Below, piece by piece: positions 26,759 to 36,857 of a stretch of 64,000 bases of DNA (position 1 is its first letter; the number at the start of each line of letters is the position of its first letter). Source of the DNA: Pseudoalteromonas luteoviolacea NCIMB 1942 (GTDB taxonomy: Bacteria; Pseudomonadota; Gammaproteobacteria; Enterobacterales; Alteromonadaceae); contig NZ_AUXT01000188.1 of NCBI RefSeq assembly GCF_001625595.1, positions 26,557 through 90,556 of the forward strand. The letters are read 5' to 3'. Both the position numbers and the translations under genes were made by a program. The notes under the pieces were generated by a model, which had not been told where the DNA came from, ran no database searches, and saw only the letters and a program-made list of their open reading frames with translations.

Positions 26759-28330
26759 TTAAGCTGCTTGATTGGCTGAGTCCTGTGTTCGGATCAAGTA
26801 ATCAAAGGCACCTAAGCTTGCTGTAGCACCACTCCCCATCGCGATTACAATTTGTTTGAACGGGCTTGTGGTAACATCACCAGCGGCGAAAACACCTGGC
26901 ATATTAGTAGACCCTTTACCGTCAATTTCTATTTCACCAAATTGATTTAATTCTATTTGTGTACCTTTCAACCACTCTGAGTTTGGGACTAATCCGATTT
27001 GAACAAATACACCAGCGACCAAGATCGACTGCTCTTGATGAGTATTGAGCTCGATGTACTTAAGCCCCGTTACTTTTTGCTCATCACCTATAATTTCTGT
27101 CGTTTGTACACTAGTGTGAATTGTGATGTTAGAAAGACTACGTGCTTTTTCTATAAGAACCTGGTCAGCTTTTAGCTCATTCGCAAACTCCAAAACAGTT
27201 ACGTGCTCTGCAATATTCGCGAGATCTATCGCAGCCTCAATACCAGAGTTACCACCACCGATGACCGCCACTGGCTTTCCTTTGAATAAAGGACCGTCAC
27301 AATGAGGGCAATAAGCAACTCCCCTGCCTTTATATTCTGCTTCACCAGGCACATTTACAGATCTCCAGCGTGCACCTGTGGAGATAACAACGGATTTTGC
27401 TTTCAATTTTGCGCCGTTTTCTAATTGTATATCCAGATAATCATTGCGTACAATATTAGCAACCCTGTTACTCGCCATAATATCAACGTCGTATTGTTTA
27501 ACATGTTGCTCTAATTGCGCGACTAATTTAGGCCCATCAGTCTCTTTAACGGAAATAAAGTTTTCGATACTCATCGTGTCAGCTACCTGACCACCAAATC
27601 GCTCAGCTACAACCCCAGTATTTAGCCCCTTTCTTGCAGCGTATACAGCAGCGGATGCGCCTGCGGGCCCACCACCAATAACCAATACATCAAAAAGAGC
27701 CTTGTCATTGAGCTTTTCGACTTCCTTTTGTGCCGAATTACCGTCAAGCTTTTTTAGGATATCTGATAGGCCTATCGCGCCTTGGCTGAACAGTTCACCA
27801 TTCAAATACACACTGGGCACAGCCATGATGTTGCGCTCTTCCACTTCACCTTGAAATAGTGCGCCATCTATCATAGTTGTTGAGATGTTCGCATTATTCG
27901 CGGCTAAGGTATTGAGCGCTTGCACTACCTGAGGGCACGTCTGACAACTTAGAGATACATACACCTCAAAGTTCAATTTCTGAACAATTGACTGAATCAC
28001 TTCTATTTCGTCGTTATTCAATCTACTGGGGTGTCCACCGGAGTGCAGTAGCGCAAGCACTAAACTAGTAAATTCATGACCCATTGGAACACCAGCAAAA
28101 CTAATTTGCGTGCTCGTTTTTTTAGAGCTAACAACAAGTGAAGGCCGTCTAGCATTCATATCGTAGTTTTCGACCACCGAAATGTATTCGCTCAACGAGG
28201 CAAGATCTTGAGCTAGAGAGTTTAATTCATTGGACTTGTTGCTACTATCCAATGCTATTTTCAGCTCGATTGGTGATGTTATTTGTTTAAAGTGCTCTTT
28301 TAACTGACTTTTAATTTGCGCGTCTAACAT
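26759..28330 (-). CDS. ahpF: Alkyl hydroperoxide reductase subunit F
   Basis: The 523-residue product is the NADH-dependent flavoprotein that re-reduces AhpC. An N-terminal double thioredoxin-like domain has the CQTC pair at Cys129/Cys132. A thioredoxin-reductase-like part has the FAD motif GGGPAG at 219-224, the redox pair CPHC at Cys341/Cys344, the second dinucleotide motif [12 protein letters not shown] and the C-terminal FAAGDVTT. All functional cysteines are in place. It lies downstream of ahpC, separated by 111 bp with a small hairpin. Confidence 0.96.
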   Translation of the reverse strand: MLDAQIKSQLKEHFKQITSPIELKIALDSSNKSNELNSLAQDLASLSEYISVVENYDMNARRPSLVVSSKKTSTQISFAGVPMGHEFTSLVLALLHSGGHPSRLNNDEIEVIQSIVQKLNFEVYVSLSCQTCPQVVQALNTLAANNANISTTMIDGALFQGEVEERNIMAVPSVYLNGELFSQGAIGLSDILKKLDGNSAQKEVEKLNDKALFDVLVIGGGPAGASAAVYAARKGLNTGVVAERFGGQVADTMSIENFISVKETDGPKLVAQLEQHVKQYDVDIMASNRVANIVRNDYLDIQLENGAKLKAKSVVISTGARWRSVNVPGEAEYKGRGVAYCPHCDGPLFKGKPVAVIGGGNSGIEAAIDLANIAEHVTVLEFANELKADQVLIEKARSLSNITIHTSVQTTEIIGDEQKVTGLKYIELNTHQEQSILVAGVFVQIGLVPNSEWLKGTQIELNQFGEIEIDGKGSTNMPGVFAAGDVTTSPFKQIVIAMGSGATASLGAFDYLIRTQDSANQAA

Positions 28331-28400
28331 ATTTATAATTCCTCATTGAAACGCTAAGCACATGCTTGCTGTAAAGCGGAGATGCAAATTTCTGATGTTC

Positions 28401-28424
28401 GCCTGCTAGTAAAAACCGGCAGGC
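28401..28424 (-). other. Hairpin in the ahpC-ahpF spacer
   Basis: An inverted repeat GCCTGC / GCAGGC with a 12-nt loop lies between the two genes, without a strong T-run. It may partly terminate or stabilise the ahpC message, so that AhpC is made in excess over AhpF. Confidence 0.35.
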
Positions 28425-28441
28425 TTAAGGCTAGAAAGGGC

Positions 28442-29011
28442 TTAGATTTTGCCGACTAAATCAAGAGAAGGAGCTAATGTTTCCTCACCTGGCTGCCAAG
28501 AAGCAGGACACACCTCACCATCATGCGTTGCAATGTATTGAGCAGCTTGTACTTTGCGAACAAGTTCTTTTGCGCTACGACCAATCCCCAAATCGTGTGT
28601 TTCAACAACTTTAATTTCACCTTCTGGGTTAATGACAAATGTGCCACGCAGCGCTAGGCCTTCTTCTTCAATCATTACACCAAAATTGCGAGTAATTTTG
28701 CCTGTTGGGTCGCCAATCATCGGGAATTCGATTTTCTTAATGGTATCTGACGCATCATGCCATGCTTTGTGAGTGAAGTGCGTATCAGTAGACACCGAGT
28801 AAACTTCTACACCCATTTCTTGTAGCTGTGCATAATAGTCTGCAAGATCGCCCAGCTCAGTTGGACATACAAAAGTAAAGTCCGCAGGATAAAAGAAAAC
28901 AATGCTCCATTTACCCAGTAAATTTTGCTCTGACACATCAACAAAGTCACCTTTATGGTAAGCTGTCGCGTTGAAAGGTAAAAGTTTTGTGTTAATCAAT
29001 GAAGTGCTCAT
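28442..29011 (-). CDS. ahpC: Alkyl hydroperoxide reductase subunit C (2-Cys peroxiredoxin)
   Basis: The 189-residue product reduces peroxides with a peroxidatic cysteine at Cys49 (FYPADFTFVCPTE) and a resolving cysteine at Cys168 (GEVCPASW). GGLG/YF-type sensitivity motifs are replaced by the usual bacterial AhpC ending. AhpF, encoded just downstream, recycles it. A CTATC-ATTG-CTATC element about 100 bp upstream of the start vaguely resembles half of an OxyR site. The identity is certain from the motifs and the pairing with ahpF. Confidence 0.96.
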   Translation of the reverse strand: MSTSLINTKLLPFNATAYHKGDFVDVSEQNLLGKWSIVFFYPADFTFVCPTELGDLADYYAQLQEMGVEVYSVSTDTHFTHKAWHDASDTIKKIEFPMIGDPTGKITRNFGVMIEEEGLALRGTFVINPEGEIKVVETHDLGIGRSAKELVRKVQAAQYIATHDGEVCPASWQPGEETLAPSLDLVGKI

Positions 29012-29113
29012 AACTATCCTCTTTAAGAAGTATGTAATTTTGTTTTAAGCCGTAGAGGCCTTGCTTGAACACAAAGATATAAGCTTGCAGGAATTAAATA
29101 AAATTGATTAAAA

Positions 29114-29127
29114 CTATCATTGCTATC
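29114..29127. promoter_or_regulatory. Possible OxyR-like half-site upstream of ahpC
   Basis: On the minus strand the element reads GATAGCAATGATAG, two ATAG units about 9-10 bp apart. OxyR sites contain regularly spaced ATAG/CTAT tetramers, and ahpC is a classical OxyR target. Only part of the consensus is present. Confidence 0.25.
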
Positions 29128-29278
29128 GAATAATTTGATTGAATATTCTGAAAAGCAAATTAAACCTTAGGTATAATCAACACGTAGAAACCAAAGAAGT
29201 GCAATAGCACAGCAGTTCACCTGTACCAGTTGCTTATATGCAGCCGAACATATTAAACCACATAAGAAAAGAGTATTT

Positions 29279-29701
29279 ATGCATCCATATTTCAACCACA
29301 TACAACTAGGCTACTTGGGTTTTGTGCCATTTTTACTGTGTATTGCCGCAACGCTCATGCTGGGCAGCTCTGAATCCCTAGTCGACGTGTTTAGCTACTA
29401 CAGTATGGGCATACTTGCATTTATGGCAGGTACTTTATGGCGAGCTGGAGAGCAACCGAAATCACACGCAGTCTTCGCTGTGGCTACAGTGATCCCATTC
29501 CCATTACTTTCGTTTTTGTCACCAACGCTGACACTAAGTTACTTAGCCGTTTGCTTTTGGGTGGTCCTTTGGACGGAAAAAGCGATGCCTAAATGGCAAG
29601 ATACGCACAAAGATTACAAGCAAATGCGCTTTATTTTAACATCCGTTGTGTTTGTTTCTCACTTATTCATGATATCTCAAGCAATTGAATTGACTAGATA
29701 G
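29279..29701 (+). CDS. DUF3429 family membrane protein
   Basis: The 140-residue product has four predicted membrane segments, starting LGYLGFVPFLLCIAATLML and then YYSMGILAFMAGTLWRAGEQ, the pattern of DUF3429. The function of the family is unknown. It stands alone, divergent from ahpC. Confidence 0.7.
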   Translation: MHPYFNHIQLGYLGFVPFLLCIAATLMLGSSESLVDVFSYYSMGILAFMAGTLWRAGEQPKSHAVFAVATVIPFPLLSFLSPTLTLSYLAVCFWVVLWTEKAMPKWQDTHKDYKQMRFILTSVVFVSHLFMISQAIELTR

Positions 29702-29855
29702 AATAATTCCTCCGAAGCTGAGTAGGTTTTACTCTTCAAGTATTCTTTTAATGTAATGTAAAAAAGCTACAAGTTCTCAACCTGATAGATTACCATGGCG
29801 AAATAGTATCAGGAGTGTGAAAATTGATATATAACACTCACAGGCCACAGAAATA

Positions 29856-29877
29856 GCCCTAATTACCTATTTAGGGC
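29856..29877. terminator. Weak hairpin downstream of the DUF3429 gene
   Basis: A 7-bp stem (GCCCTAA / TTAGGGC) has an 8-nt loop, with only a weak T-rich tail. It is about 155 bp after the stop codon and is a possible terminator. Confidence 0.35.
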
Positions 29878-29997
29878 CTTCCTGAGATAAAAATAATTAT
29901 TTTAAGCGACTGAATAATTGTAGTAAGTTTATTTGCAGGTGAGCAAATCAAGGCGATAGCTGCTATAAGTTAGAGGGTAGCGTTGGGAGTGCAATTT

Positions 29998-30840
29998 ATG
30001 TATCAAAAGCTGCTTTATGCCGCGATTTGGATCTTTGTTTTAGGGTTTTATATCTGGATGCAGGAACAGCCGGGCGACTTACTCGATTCTCTAGAGGAGT
30101 TATTCTGGTTTAGTGTTGCGTCAACAATGATAGTGTACTCAGCGCCGCACCTAAAAAATCGCGTCCTTATTTGCGCTTGGGCCATATACTGTTTTGGTTT
30201 ATTACTTGATTTGCTAGACGACTTTATTGCCGTTGATATACTCCCAGTCATTGTGCTTGATACCTCCTTTAAGCAATTAGGCTTTTTGCTCATTTGTTAT
30301 GCGCTATACACCATGATAGCGCGAAAACGCGAAACCATAACCCAGCTCAATAACGAAATACATCAACGCAAACAGCTTGAAAACAAGCTGAAGTTTGATG
30401 CGACACATGATGAACTAACTAAAATAGGTAATCGCAGAGCCTGCTTTGCACAATTTAATACACTATGCCAGCAACACCCTACGCTGTTCTATTTTGATTT
30501 AGATGACTTTAAGTGCGCTAACGATAAATTCGGACACAATTGTGGTGATGGCATTTTAAAAAAGATAGCAGCCTCATTAAACGACGTATTTGGGCAAGAT
30601 AACTGCTTCAGAATTGGCGGTGACGAATTCGTTGCATTTGGTTCATTAAAGCAAAATAATGATGAGCAGCTCAGAAAAAAACTCCTTGAAGAAGTTTTTG
30701 AATATGGTGTCGGGATCAGCATAGGCCATGCTGACACCGACCCTGATACTGCACCTGATAAGCTACTACACTTGGCAGATGCAGCAATGTATAACAATAA
30801 AAGTTTAAAATCCGTACGGTCTAGACCAAGACAAGGGTAA
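29998..30840 (+). CDS. Membrane-bound diguanylate cyclase (GGDEF)
   Basis: I use the ATG about nine bases after GGGAG, giving 280 residues; TTG and GTG lie a few codons upstream. The N-terminal 105 residues contain about four membrane segments, followed by a short coiled coil (about 108-130). The GGDEF domain begins at FDATHDELTKIGNRR and carries an intact GGDEF in FRIGGDEFVAFG. The inhibitory RxxD site is not complete: the position of the Arg is Phe (FGQD), so product inhibition is probably lost. It should make c-di-GMP. It lies just upstream of a CZB chemoreceptor gene in the same direction. Confidence 0.88.
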   Translation: MYQKLLYAAIWIFVLGFYIWMQEQPGDLLDSLEELFWFSVASTMIVYSAPHLKNRVLICAWAIYCFGLLLDLLDDFIAVDILPVIVLDTSFKQLGFLLICYALYTMIARKRETITQLNNEIHQRKQLENKLKFDATHDELTKIGNRRACFAQFNTLCQQHPTLFYFDLDDFKCANDKFGHNCGDGILKKIAASLNDVFGQDNCFRIGGDEFVAFGSLKQNNDEQLRKKLLEEVFEYGVGISIGHADTDPDTAPDKLLHLADAAMYNNKSLKSVRSRPRQG

Positions 30841-31068
30841 AACATCGCATTTACCCATTCCTACCTCGTTATTGTGTACCTGACTGATAAATTTTAATTT
30901 ACAGAAAAATAGATCTGCACCAACACATATAAAATACTTAATAAAAAATTTGTGTCACAATAGCAAACAATGCAATGTATCATTGTTTTAAAATAAGAAC
31001 GAGTAGTGTGGCGACTGTCTGCGACGCACTCACGCAAAGTAAGCGAATATATAAAGGGGACTAAATCA

Positions 31069-32154
31069 GTGTTTAACAACTTATTCTCTAACACCGATTT
31101 TAAGGAAGAGCTACACCGCACAAAATCAGAGCTTGCTGCGCAAGTTCGAGAAAACCAAAGGTTGGAAGCTGAAAATCAAAGGCTTCAAGAGCAACTCATT
31201 GAAGCTCAAGCCCAATTAAATGACAACACCGATAATCAACTGTTGCAATGTGCATTATCTGGTATGAACCAAATTCAAGGGATCAGAGAAACCGTATTGC
31301 AAAGCTTTTTGAATATTGAGCAAGACAGCTCAGCAATATCAGAGGTCAATCAATCTTTTGAAACATCAGAAGAGTCCTTAACTAAAATCCTTTCAGGTAT
31401 GGGAAAGCTATCTGAAAACATGTCTAGTATGACCGATAATATATCTGGCTTGTCGCATATGGCAGACAATATTCACACCTTTGTATCCACAATATCTAAA
31501 ATTTCAGATCAAACCAATTTACTGGCTCTAAATGCGGCAATCGAAGCTGCACGGGCCGGTGAAGCTGGTAGAGGTTTCAGTGTGGTAGCAGATGAAGTAC
31601 GTGCATTAGCTAACAACACCAATGCATCAGCAAACGAAGTTTCTGACCTAGTAACTAAAATTATTGATACCACACAACTAACTGTAAAGGATGTATCTGT
31701 AATTCAAGATTCTAATAAAGTGCTTTCAAGTAGTATTGAGCACTTAAATGATGAATACGGCCAAATCGTTACAAGTTGCGGTTCGATGAGAAACACGATC
31801 TCTAATGCGACCCAGCAAACGTTTATTCAAACAGTAAAGCTGGATCATGTGGTATGGAAAAGTGAAGTTTATAATGTCATCACGGGGATCAGTCACAAGG
31901 CTGTTACAGACTTTGCCGACCATACATCATGCAGGTTGGGAAAATGGATAGCAGGTGACGGTGCAAAACTTTATTCAGATAACTCGGCTTATCGACGCTT
32001 AGAGCAACCGCACAGAGAAGTTCACAAGGCAGGCGTTGACGCGGTCACTAAGTTTAAAAATGGTGATAAACAAGGTGCTGTGCAGCAGCTAAATAGAATG
32101 GAGCAAGCCAGTATTGACGTGATGCACTTATTGGATGAACTCAAGAGTGCATAG
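31069..32154 (+). CDS. Soluble methyl-accepting chemotaxis protein with C-terminal CZB zinc-binding domain
   Basis: I choose the GTG with AAGGGG upstream, giving 361 residues; another GTG 21 codons earlier lacks this site. There is no membrane segment. A coiled coil (about 15-60) leads into the MCP signalling domain, with the hairpin tip [20 protein letters not shown] and the flank [10 protein letters not shown]. The C-terminus is a CZB domain: LDHVVWK, then [10 protein letters not shown] and PHREVH supply the His3/Cys zinc ligands. CZB receptors sense zinc or oxidants such as hypochlorous acid. The domain order resembles Helicobacter TlpD. CheA/CheW are elsewhere. Confidence 0.88.
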   Translation: MFNNLFSNTDFKEELHRTKSELAAQVRENQRLEAENQRLQEQLIEAQAQLNDNTDNQLLQCALSGMNQIQGIRETVLQSFLNIEQDSSAISEVNQSFETSEESLTKILSGMGKLSENMSSMTDNISGLSHMADNIHTFVSTISKISDQTNLLALNAAIEAARAGEAGRGFSVVADEVRALANNTNASANEVSDLVTKIIDTTQLTVKDVSVIQDSNKVLSSSIEHLNDEYGQIVTSCGSMRNTISNATQQTFIQTVKLDHVVWKSEVYNVITGISHKAVTDFADHTSCRLGKWIAGDGAKLYSDNSAYRRLEQPHREVHKAGVDAVTKFKNGDKQGAVQQLNRMEQASIDVMHLLDELKSA

Positions 32155-32253
32155 TTATAGTGCTGTTAAAATCTATTAAGATTACACAAACAGCACTTCA
32201 CCATGCAGTTTGGTTTGGTATAATTAAGCATTTTGAATAACCAGTAGTTTTTT

Positions 32254-33045
32254 ATGAAGCTGAACCCACAGTGGCGAATTCTTACAGTAGGAGATGGTGA
32301 CCTAAGCTTCTCCTATTCCATCCAAAAACATCTTAAGCCCAAATCATTGGTTGCGAGTATTTATGACAGTGAATCAGCTTTGCGTGAAAAATACCAAGAG
32401 CATGCTTTGGACAGTCTGCTCAGAACCGGTGTACAAGTACTAACCGAGTTTGATGCTACCAATACCGACTCTTGGCAACGACTAGAACAGCAGCAATTTG
32501 ACGCTGTCATTTTTCAGTTTCCTTTAATCCCCGCGTTTGCTTCTCATGACGAGTTTAAACAAAATCAATTGAGTATTAATACGCTAAACCGGCGTTTACT
32601 ACGCTACTTTTTAGCCAACGCTCAATCCAACGTACTGGATAAGCAAGGACCAATGATCAGTATTATTACATCGAAGGACGTCAAACCTTATTGCGAATGG
32701 AACCTAGAGCAAACATTACACCAGGGGCTCAACATAACTTATCTAGGACAGGCTGACTTCAATATAGACCTGTTCCCTGATTATAAAATAAGAAATGTAG
32801 ACAGGGACAAACATGTAAAAGATACACGTGGGATCAGCTACTTTTGGTCATCTAAAACCGACACAGCTCAAACGCTCTCGCTTGCGATGCCTGACTATCT
32901 TTCAGACTCGCATTGCGGTATGTGCAGAGCGGGACCATTTTTAACAGAGCAAGACAAACAAGCCCACTATGCATCAAAAAAACATAAACAGATGTCAGCC
33001 CATGAAAAAGCTTGGCAAGCGTTTTTAGCAACAGAGCAGAGATAA
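32254..33045 (+). CDS. BMT5-like (DUF2431) Rossmann methyltransferase with C-terminal C2H2 zinc finger
   Basis: The first 205 residues of this 263-residue product match the BMT5-like domain of eukaryotic 25S rRNA uridine-N3 methyltransferase. They include ILTVGDGDLSFSYSI (SAM-binding loop), LVASIYDSE, the FDAVIFQFP strand and NRRLLRYFLANA. The last 50 residues contain CGMC-x13-H-x5-H, the pattern of a U1-type (matrin-like) zinc finger, an RNA-binding module rare in bacteria. It would methylate an RNA, possibly rRNA or tRNA. The substrate is unknown. No partner genes are adjacent. Confidence 0.75.
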   Translation: MKLNPQWRILTVGDGDLSFSYSIQKHLKPKSLVASIYDSESALREKYQEHALDSLLRTGVQVLTEFDATNTDSWQRLEQQQFDAVIFQFPLIPAFASHDEFKQNQLSINTLNRRLLRYFLANAQSNVLDKQGPMISIITSKDVKPYCEWNLEQTLHQGLNITYLGQADFNIDLFPDYKIRNVDRDKHVKDTRGISYFWSSKTDTAQTLSLAMPDYLSDSHCGMCRAGPFLTEQDKQAHYASKKHKQMSAHEKAWQAFLATEQR

Positions 33046-33254
33046 AGCATAAATTGGTGTGATAACTTGTTGCGAAACCCCAGATTAAAATTACAAAAAT
33101 CCAACCCTAAAAACACATTGAAAATACATTAAAAACACAAGATAAACATAAAAAGATAGAATAAACGCAATAAAGGAATAATGTATACAAAACCATTGAG
33201 TGCGATGGTCTAAAGCATTAGACTACCGCCCTCTTCAAGCCAATAGGTGTATCA

Positions 33255-34103
33255 ATGCAAATTTTGGATAGGCGTTTTTTGTATGCGATTGCTTGTCTCC
33301 TGCTCGCCATGGTGACTATTCAGTCTGGCGCATCAATCGCAAAACAACTTTTTCCTTATGTGGGCCCTGAAGGTACAACGGCATACCGTCTCGGGTTTTC
33401 AGCGCTGATTTTGTGTCTGGTTTTTAGACCTTGGCGAAAGTTACCAGTGAACTGGAGACCGGTCATCCTTTATGGTTTGTCATTAGGTATAATGAATTTG
33501 ACTTTCTATTATGCAATAGAACGAATACCACTGGGGATTGGGGTTGCACTTGAATTCACAGGCCCACTGGCGGTTGCGCTATTCTCCTCTAAAAGAAAGC
33601 GTGACTATCTTTGGGTGTTACTCGCGATAGCTGGTATTTTGATGCTATTACCTGATATGAGCGAAGTAGGTGGATTAGATCCAGTTGGCGTAATCTTAGC
33701 GCTAGTTGCAGGCGCATGTTGGGCAGGCTATATCATCTTTGGTAAAAAAAGTGGAGGCCAAGGTTCTGGCGGTATAACCGTTGCGTTGGGCATGAGCGTA
33801 GCAGCCTTTACGGTTGTCCCCTTTGGAGTCGCATCGCAGGGTATGGCCTTACTTGATTGGCAGTTAATCCCACTAGGGATTGCCATAGGCCTTTTGTCTA
33901 GCGCTCTGCCTTACAGCTTAGAAATGGTTGCACTGCGCAATATGCCCGCGCAAGGTTTTAGTATTATGATGAGTCTAGAGCCTGCAATTGCTGCTTTAGC
34001 CGGCTTAATGATACTTGGAGAGTTACTGACAATCTGGCAATGGTTCGCAATTGTTATGGTTATTGCAGCTTCACTAGGCAGCTCTATTACTCAAAAAGAG
34101 TGA
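33255..34103 (+). CDS. rhtA: EamA/DMT-family exporter, RhtA-like (threonine/homoserine efflux)
   Basis: The 282-residue product has about ten membrane segments in two EamA repeats. The start (AMVTIQSGASIAKQLFPYVGPEG followed by RLGFSALILCLVFRPWR) and the segment GVALEFTGPLAVAL closely resemble E. coli RhtA, which exports threonine and homoserine. The length is normal. The gene is monocistronic, with a shared terminator behind it. Substrate is inferred from similarity only. Confidence 0.75.
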   Translation: MQILDRRFLYAIACLLLAMVTIQSGASIAKQLFPYVGPEGTTAYRLGFSALILCLVFRPWRKLPVNWRPVILYGLSLGIMNLTFYYAIERIPLGIGVALEFTGPLAVALFSSKRKRDYLWVLLAIAGILMLLPDMSEVGGLDPVGVILALVAGACWAGYIIFGKKSGGQGSGGITVALGMSVAAFTVVPFGVASQGMALLDWQLIPLGIAIGLLSSALPYSLEMVALRNMPAQGFSIMMSLEPAIAALAGLMILGELLTIWQWFAIVMVIAASLGSSITQKE

Positions 34104-34127
34104 TTTTAAGCGCTTTACTCTGTTCAA

Positions 34128-34149
34128 AAAAGGCCCCACTGGGCCTTTT
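34128..34149. terminator. Bidirectional terminator between rhtA and the S9-like gene
   Basis: A stem AAAAGGCCC / GGGCCTTTT with a 4-nt loop lies between convergent genes. The T-runs belong to the arms on both strands. Confidence 0.88.
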
Positions 34150-34153
34150 CTCA

Positions 34154-36670
34154 TTATTGACTCCACGGAGAGGGATATTGAAACTCTTCTTGAGGTTTAG
34201 GGAGCTCAAATCTTAAAACTTCGGGTATTGAGTCTGTTTCTTCTACAGTAGGGAGTGGTTCGAAATGTAGTTTTAACCATTTCGACTGCTCATGAAGCAT
34301 GTGTAATATTTCTTCCTGCTCTGTGTAAATATGACCACTTTTCGGGAGCATTACCAACTTTACAGATTTGCCTAAATCGTTCATCGCGCTAAACAATCTC
34401 TCGGATTGAACAGGAAAGCTCGCTTTGTTCTTGTCTTGATAACCATGTACTAACATGAGCGAAGTGCTAATTTTATCAGCTTTAAATATCACTGAATTAT
34501 TTAGGTACCTAGATTGGTTTTGCCATAAGCTGTGCTCATCTTGACCAAACGCGAAAGGCGTTAGCGTGAAATTATAGGTACCACTTCGAGCTATGCCTGT
34601 CACAAACAAATTTGTCTCAGCGAGTAAATTAACAACAGCGGTTGCACCCAAACCATGCCCACCAATTGCTATTTTATCTTTATCTGCAATACCTTGCGCA
34701 ATCAGCGTTGATACAATTACGTCAGCACTATCTCGTAACTGTTTCGCTAACTCTTCTCCTTGTAGCTGTGCACTGAGTAATGGTAAGTTGTGTACATTTA
34801 ATACTGCATACCCTTCATGAACAAATGGCACCCCACTCAAAGCATCTTGCTGAGCAAATAAGTACGGGGATTTAATCTCAGATTTGTCTATCGGTGCCTG
34901 AGCATTTATCCAGATCAGTACCGGGATCCGCCCATTACTCGGATCAAAGCTGTTAGGCAAATAGAAATCCCCCTCAACTATACGTCCACTTCCAACATTA
35001 AAACTCATTAGCTCTTTGCTTATGTTTTGCATACTCGGGTAAGGGTGTGTACTTTTAGTCAGCTGCTCGACAGTGTCAAAAGTCAGGTTTCTAGAAAAGT
35101 AGTTTGCCGGATTATTTTTGGACTCTTTTCGTGTTACAAAACGCATACCATCGTCAGAAATAACATCGATTACTTGCTCATAATATGGCGCGTTAGACTG
35201 CCAAACAGGTGTAAATAAATTACCTTTTGCATCAAACCTTGATAAGTAAGGCGCATCTTGTCCATTATGGCTATTGACACCTTTTACAAATAAGTATCGA
35301 CCACCTGCAACCTTTAACACATCAACACCTAGGTCATTTTTTGTGAAAATAAGTTCACGTTTTGAGTCGTTCTTTAAGTCATTAAATAGACGCAGTTCTA
35401 CACGAGAGCGATTTGGTGTTAATGGTGAAAAAGCGTAATAGGCCTTTTTACCATTTGTCTCATTCATGACTAAAATAGCTAATTGGCTATCACCCCACAG
35501 AATGTGGGATACACGCCCATCTGTATCCGCATAGTGCCTTGGTGTGCGTTTAAATGGCGCAGAAATACTGTATAAGCTTTCGTTATCGTCACTGTCGCTC
35601 GATTCAGCCCAAACCAGCGTAGCTCCTTTATCTGCTCGCCATTTAAAGGCTCTTCTGACTGTCATTTCTACAAAAGGTTGAGAGAGCCTATCCGTATCTT
35701 GTAGTGTTTTTTGAGGTCGATATACCTCAAACAAAGGAACCCCACGCATTCCCCAGATCTGCCAAACACTATTGTTTTGCTCTTTGAAATCGTTCGCCTG
35801 CATTTGTGGTAGCGTGCTTATGTCCATCATAGCAACTAGCAAATTAGTGGCGTCCGGAGAGGCACTAAAACCGCTAAAGTAAGCCGGCTGACCAATCGCC
35901 AGTGCGCCGCCTTGTAGTGAGAGCTTATAGAGCTGGGTAAAAGCATACGTTTTAAACTCTTCTTGCTGCACAGGCCCAAATTGTACTTTGTCCGTGTTAT
36001 TAAAGCTGGCAGTAGAACTGACGACCAAAGGAGACTGAGAAATGCTTACCACATCGGGTGCTTGCTTTGTAACTCGTCCATTCACTTTGATGTTTGCGAT
36101 TAAGCCAGAACCATCGGCCAACCATTCAAAGGGCTTTCTTAAAGTGAATCCATTTAAAGGGAACTGAGATAAAATACGGCTCTTTTTTTGTTTGATATCA
36201 AATACCCATAAATGGGCAGCCTGTTCGGTTTCCAAAATGAAAGCTAGGAACCTGCCACTTGCGCTCCATGACGGGTGCAAAATTTTTCCATCCGGAATCC
36301 CCTTGGGGCTAATAACAGCACCAGTATCAATATGTTTGAATAAAACTTGAATGTATCTTGGAATATCTGAATGCATGGTACTTAGTGGGTTAAACTCAAC
36401 ACCCAACAAACGCTTCGTCGTTACGGTGGAGGTCTTGTTTAATGGCGCCTCATCTAAAAGTGCCATCCAACGACCCTTAGGGTCCACTAATGCTTCCGGC
36501 ACACTATATTCGTTTACAAACTCTGCAATTGCTGGTGATGGTTTTTTGTACTCCGCTGCATTCGCTGCACTGCTGTGAAACAAGGAAAATGCAAACGTAA
36601 ACAGCGTTGCAGTAAACAATAATGAGCCGGTGGTATTTATCACTTCTGAAAACCCTATTCTAATTCCCAT
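34154..36670 (-). CDS. S9 prolyl-oligopeptidase family protein with nucleophile Ser replaced by Gly
   Basis: The 838-residue product has a long signal peptide (to about ANA at residue 39), a beta-propeller (about 55-555) and a C-terminal alpha/beta hydrolase domain. The C-terminal domain resembles S9D glutamyl endopeptidases: after the expected nucleophile region come TGIARSGTYNFTLTPFAFG, then VHGYQDKNKASFPVQSERL and KSGHIYTE with Asp and His. The nucleophile motif GxSxG reads G-H-G-L-G (671-675), because codon 673 is GGT instead of AGT (34652-34654). One base change would restore Ser. The protein is thus probably not a peptidase, unless an alternative nucleophile is used. It is divergent from the LacI gene. 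Confidence 0.85.
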   Translation of the reverse strand: MGIRIGFSEVINTTGSLLFTATLFTFAFSLFHSSAANAAEYKKPSPAIAEFVNEYSVPEALVDPKGRWMALLDEAPLNKTSTVTTKRLLGVEFNPLSTMHSDIPRYIQVLFKHIDTGAVISPKGIPDGKILHPSWSASGRFLAFILETEQAAHLWVFDIKQKKSRILSQFPLNGFTLRKPFEWLADGSGLIANIKVNGRVTKQAPDVVSISQSPLVVSSTASFNNTDKVQFGPVQQEEFKTYAFTQLYKLSLQGGALAIGQPAYFSGFSASPDATNLLVAMMDISTLPQMQANDFKEQNNSVWQIWGMRGVPLFEVYRPQKTLQDTDRLSQPFVEMTVRRAFKWRADKGATLVWAESSDSDDNESLYSISAPFKRTPRHYADTDGRVSHILWGDSQLAILVMNETNGKKAYYAFSPLTPNRSRVELRLFNDLKNDSKRELIFTKNDLGVDVLKVAGGRYLFVKGVNSHNGQDAPYLSRFDAKGNLFTPVWQSNAPYYEQVIDVISDDGMRFVTRKESKNNPANYFSRNLTFDTVEQLTKSTHPYPSMQNISKELMSFNVGSGRIVEGDFYLPNSFDPSNGRIPVLIWINAQAPIDKSEIKSPYLFAQQDALSGVPFVHEGYAVLNVHNLPLLSAQLQGEELAKQLRDSADVIVSTLIAQGIADKDKIAIGGHGLGATAVVNLLAETNLFVTGIARSGTYNFTLTPFAFGQDEHSLWQNQSRYLNNSVIFKADKISTSLMLVHGYQDKNKASFPVQSERLFSAMNDLGKSVKLVMLPKSGHIYTEQEEILHMLHEQSKWLKLHFEPLPTVEETDSIPEVLRFELPKPQEEFQYPSPWSQ

Positions 36671-36857
36671 ATCGGACCATGATATAATGATTTTATGCTA
36701 AGTGCAGTATTTTAGAGACATTTGGCATTCAAAAATCTGATTTTTAGGCTATTGTTTTAGAGAAATGGGACACAATTGAATTGTAAGTTGCAGAGTCGAA
36801 GATTAAAAGTTTAAACTATGCAACCGTCATTAGCACAATGTATGCGATCAGGCACTT
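36671..36857. promoter_or_regulatory. Divergent promoter region with a candidate LacI-family operator
   Basis: The spacer between the S9-like gene and the LacI gene contains the palindrome ACAATT-G-AATTGT at 36772-36784. LacI-family proteins bind palindromes in such spacers, but most have a central CG, which this one lacks. A TATAAT near 36674-36679 could serve one of the promoters. Confidence 0.3.
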
